Positions 14,647 to 14,930 of a stretch of DNA of 14,930 bases are shown piece after piece; position 1 is the first letter of the stretch, and every line of letters begins with the position of its first letter. The notes beneath the pieces are model-generated. The model worked only from the letters and a program-made list of their open reading frames with translations, was not told the origin of the DNA and made no database searches. The position numbers and the translations under genes were made by a program. Where the stretch lies: the NCBI GenBank assembly GCA_002409215.1, contig DHUO01000027.1, positions 844-15,773 of the forward strand, written 5' to 3'. The stretch comes from Candidatus Dojkabacteria bacterium UBA5232 (GTDB taxonomy: Bacteria > Patescibacteriota > Dojkabacteria > SC72).

Positions 14647-14930
14647 TATGCTTTACCTGAATATTGACCTGTTTCTGTATTTATTCTGACAACATCTCCC
14701 TTCTTAATGAAAAGAGGAACATGTACTTTGTATCCTGTTTCCAAGGTTACCTCTTTAGATGCAGAGCTAGATGTGTTCCCTTTCACAGCCTCAACCGCTT
14801 CGATTACCTCAAGGTCTACAGATGGATTTTCTTTAAGCGTTAAAACTTTCCCCTCATGTACCATAACCAAAACTTCTTCTCCCTCTTTAAGAAATTGCAC
14901 ATATCCACCTACTACATCTTTAGAAATCAT
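14646..14930 (-). CDS. efp: Translation elongation factor P, 3' part only
   Basis: EF-P rescues ribosomes stalled at consecutive prolines. The visible 94 residues cover the end of the central OB domain (EGEEVLVMVHEGKVLTLKENPSVDLEV) and the whole C-terminal OB domain, including the family signature KEVTLETGYKVHVPLFIKKG and the ending INTETGQYSGKA. The N-terminal KOW domain with the residue that is modified lies beyond the window, so the Met at the window edge is an internal residue, not the start. The stop TAA overlaps the right inverted repeat of the neighbouring 224-bp element by one base. Confidence 0.93.
   Translation of the reverse strand: MISKDVVGGYVQFLKEGEEVLVMVHEGKVLTLKENPSVDLEVIEAVEAVKGNTSSSASKEVTLETGYKVHVPLFIKKGDVVRINTETGQYSGKA

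Overview
The window looks like a chromosomal segment of a low-GC bacterium, most likely from the Patescibacteria/CPR group (inference). It has complete, intact bacterial housekeeping genes (DNA polymerase I, FtsH, EF-P, a DHH phosphoesterase), a full-length archaeal/eukaryotic-type ATP-dependent DNA ligase, small genes of unknown function, a tRNA without an encoded CCA end, and almost no Shine-Dalgarno sequences. Several genes instead have a TATAAT-like box 4-9 bases before the start codon, which suggests leaderless mRNAs. All twelve complete or partial genes end in TAA or TAG; none uses TGA. I saw no insertion sequence, prophage, CRISPR array or toxin-antitoxin pair.

Layout. 1-425 has no standard gene but holds a minus-strand promoter candidate, a start-less 56-codon open frame and hairpins. 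426-1019 (+) is a DedA/VTT-like membrane protein that overlaps tail-to-tail with a DUF1846 protein (1006-2475, -). A small cysteine-containing protein of unknown function (2604-2873, -) has its own promoter and the only strong Shine-Dalgarno in the window. A two-gene minus-strand operon follows: a membrane-anchored winged-helix protein and the ATP-dependent DNA ligase. Divergent from it is a DHH/DHHA1 phosphoesterase (5266-6270, +). Facing that gene is a polA-nucleotidyltransferase pair (minus strand). Upstream of polA lies a roughly 210-base structured region, best read as a minus-strand non-coding RNA with 6S-like topology. A perfect Rho-independent terminator then ends a membrane-anchored InlB-repeat/Big_2 surface protein (10176-11564, -). 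Divergent from that is an unknown single-span membrane protein (11708-12325, +). The right end carries ftsH, an elongator-type tRNA-Met(CAU), a 224-bp element bounded by perfect 18-bp inverted repeats, and the 3' part of efp, all on the minus strand.

How the genes work together. The DNA repair and replication genes (polA, ATP ligase, DHH exonuclease/phosphatase) lie in neighbouring but separate transcription units. FtsH, the DedA-like protein and the two anchored extracytoplasmic proteins form an envelope theme. The two least-explained features are the structured regions at 9912-10134 and 14423-14646; neither contains a plausible protein gene and both have base pairing far beyond chance.
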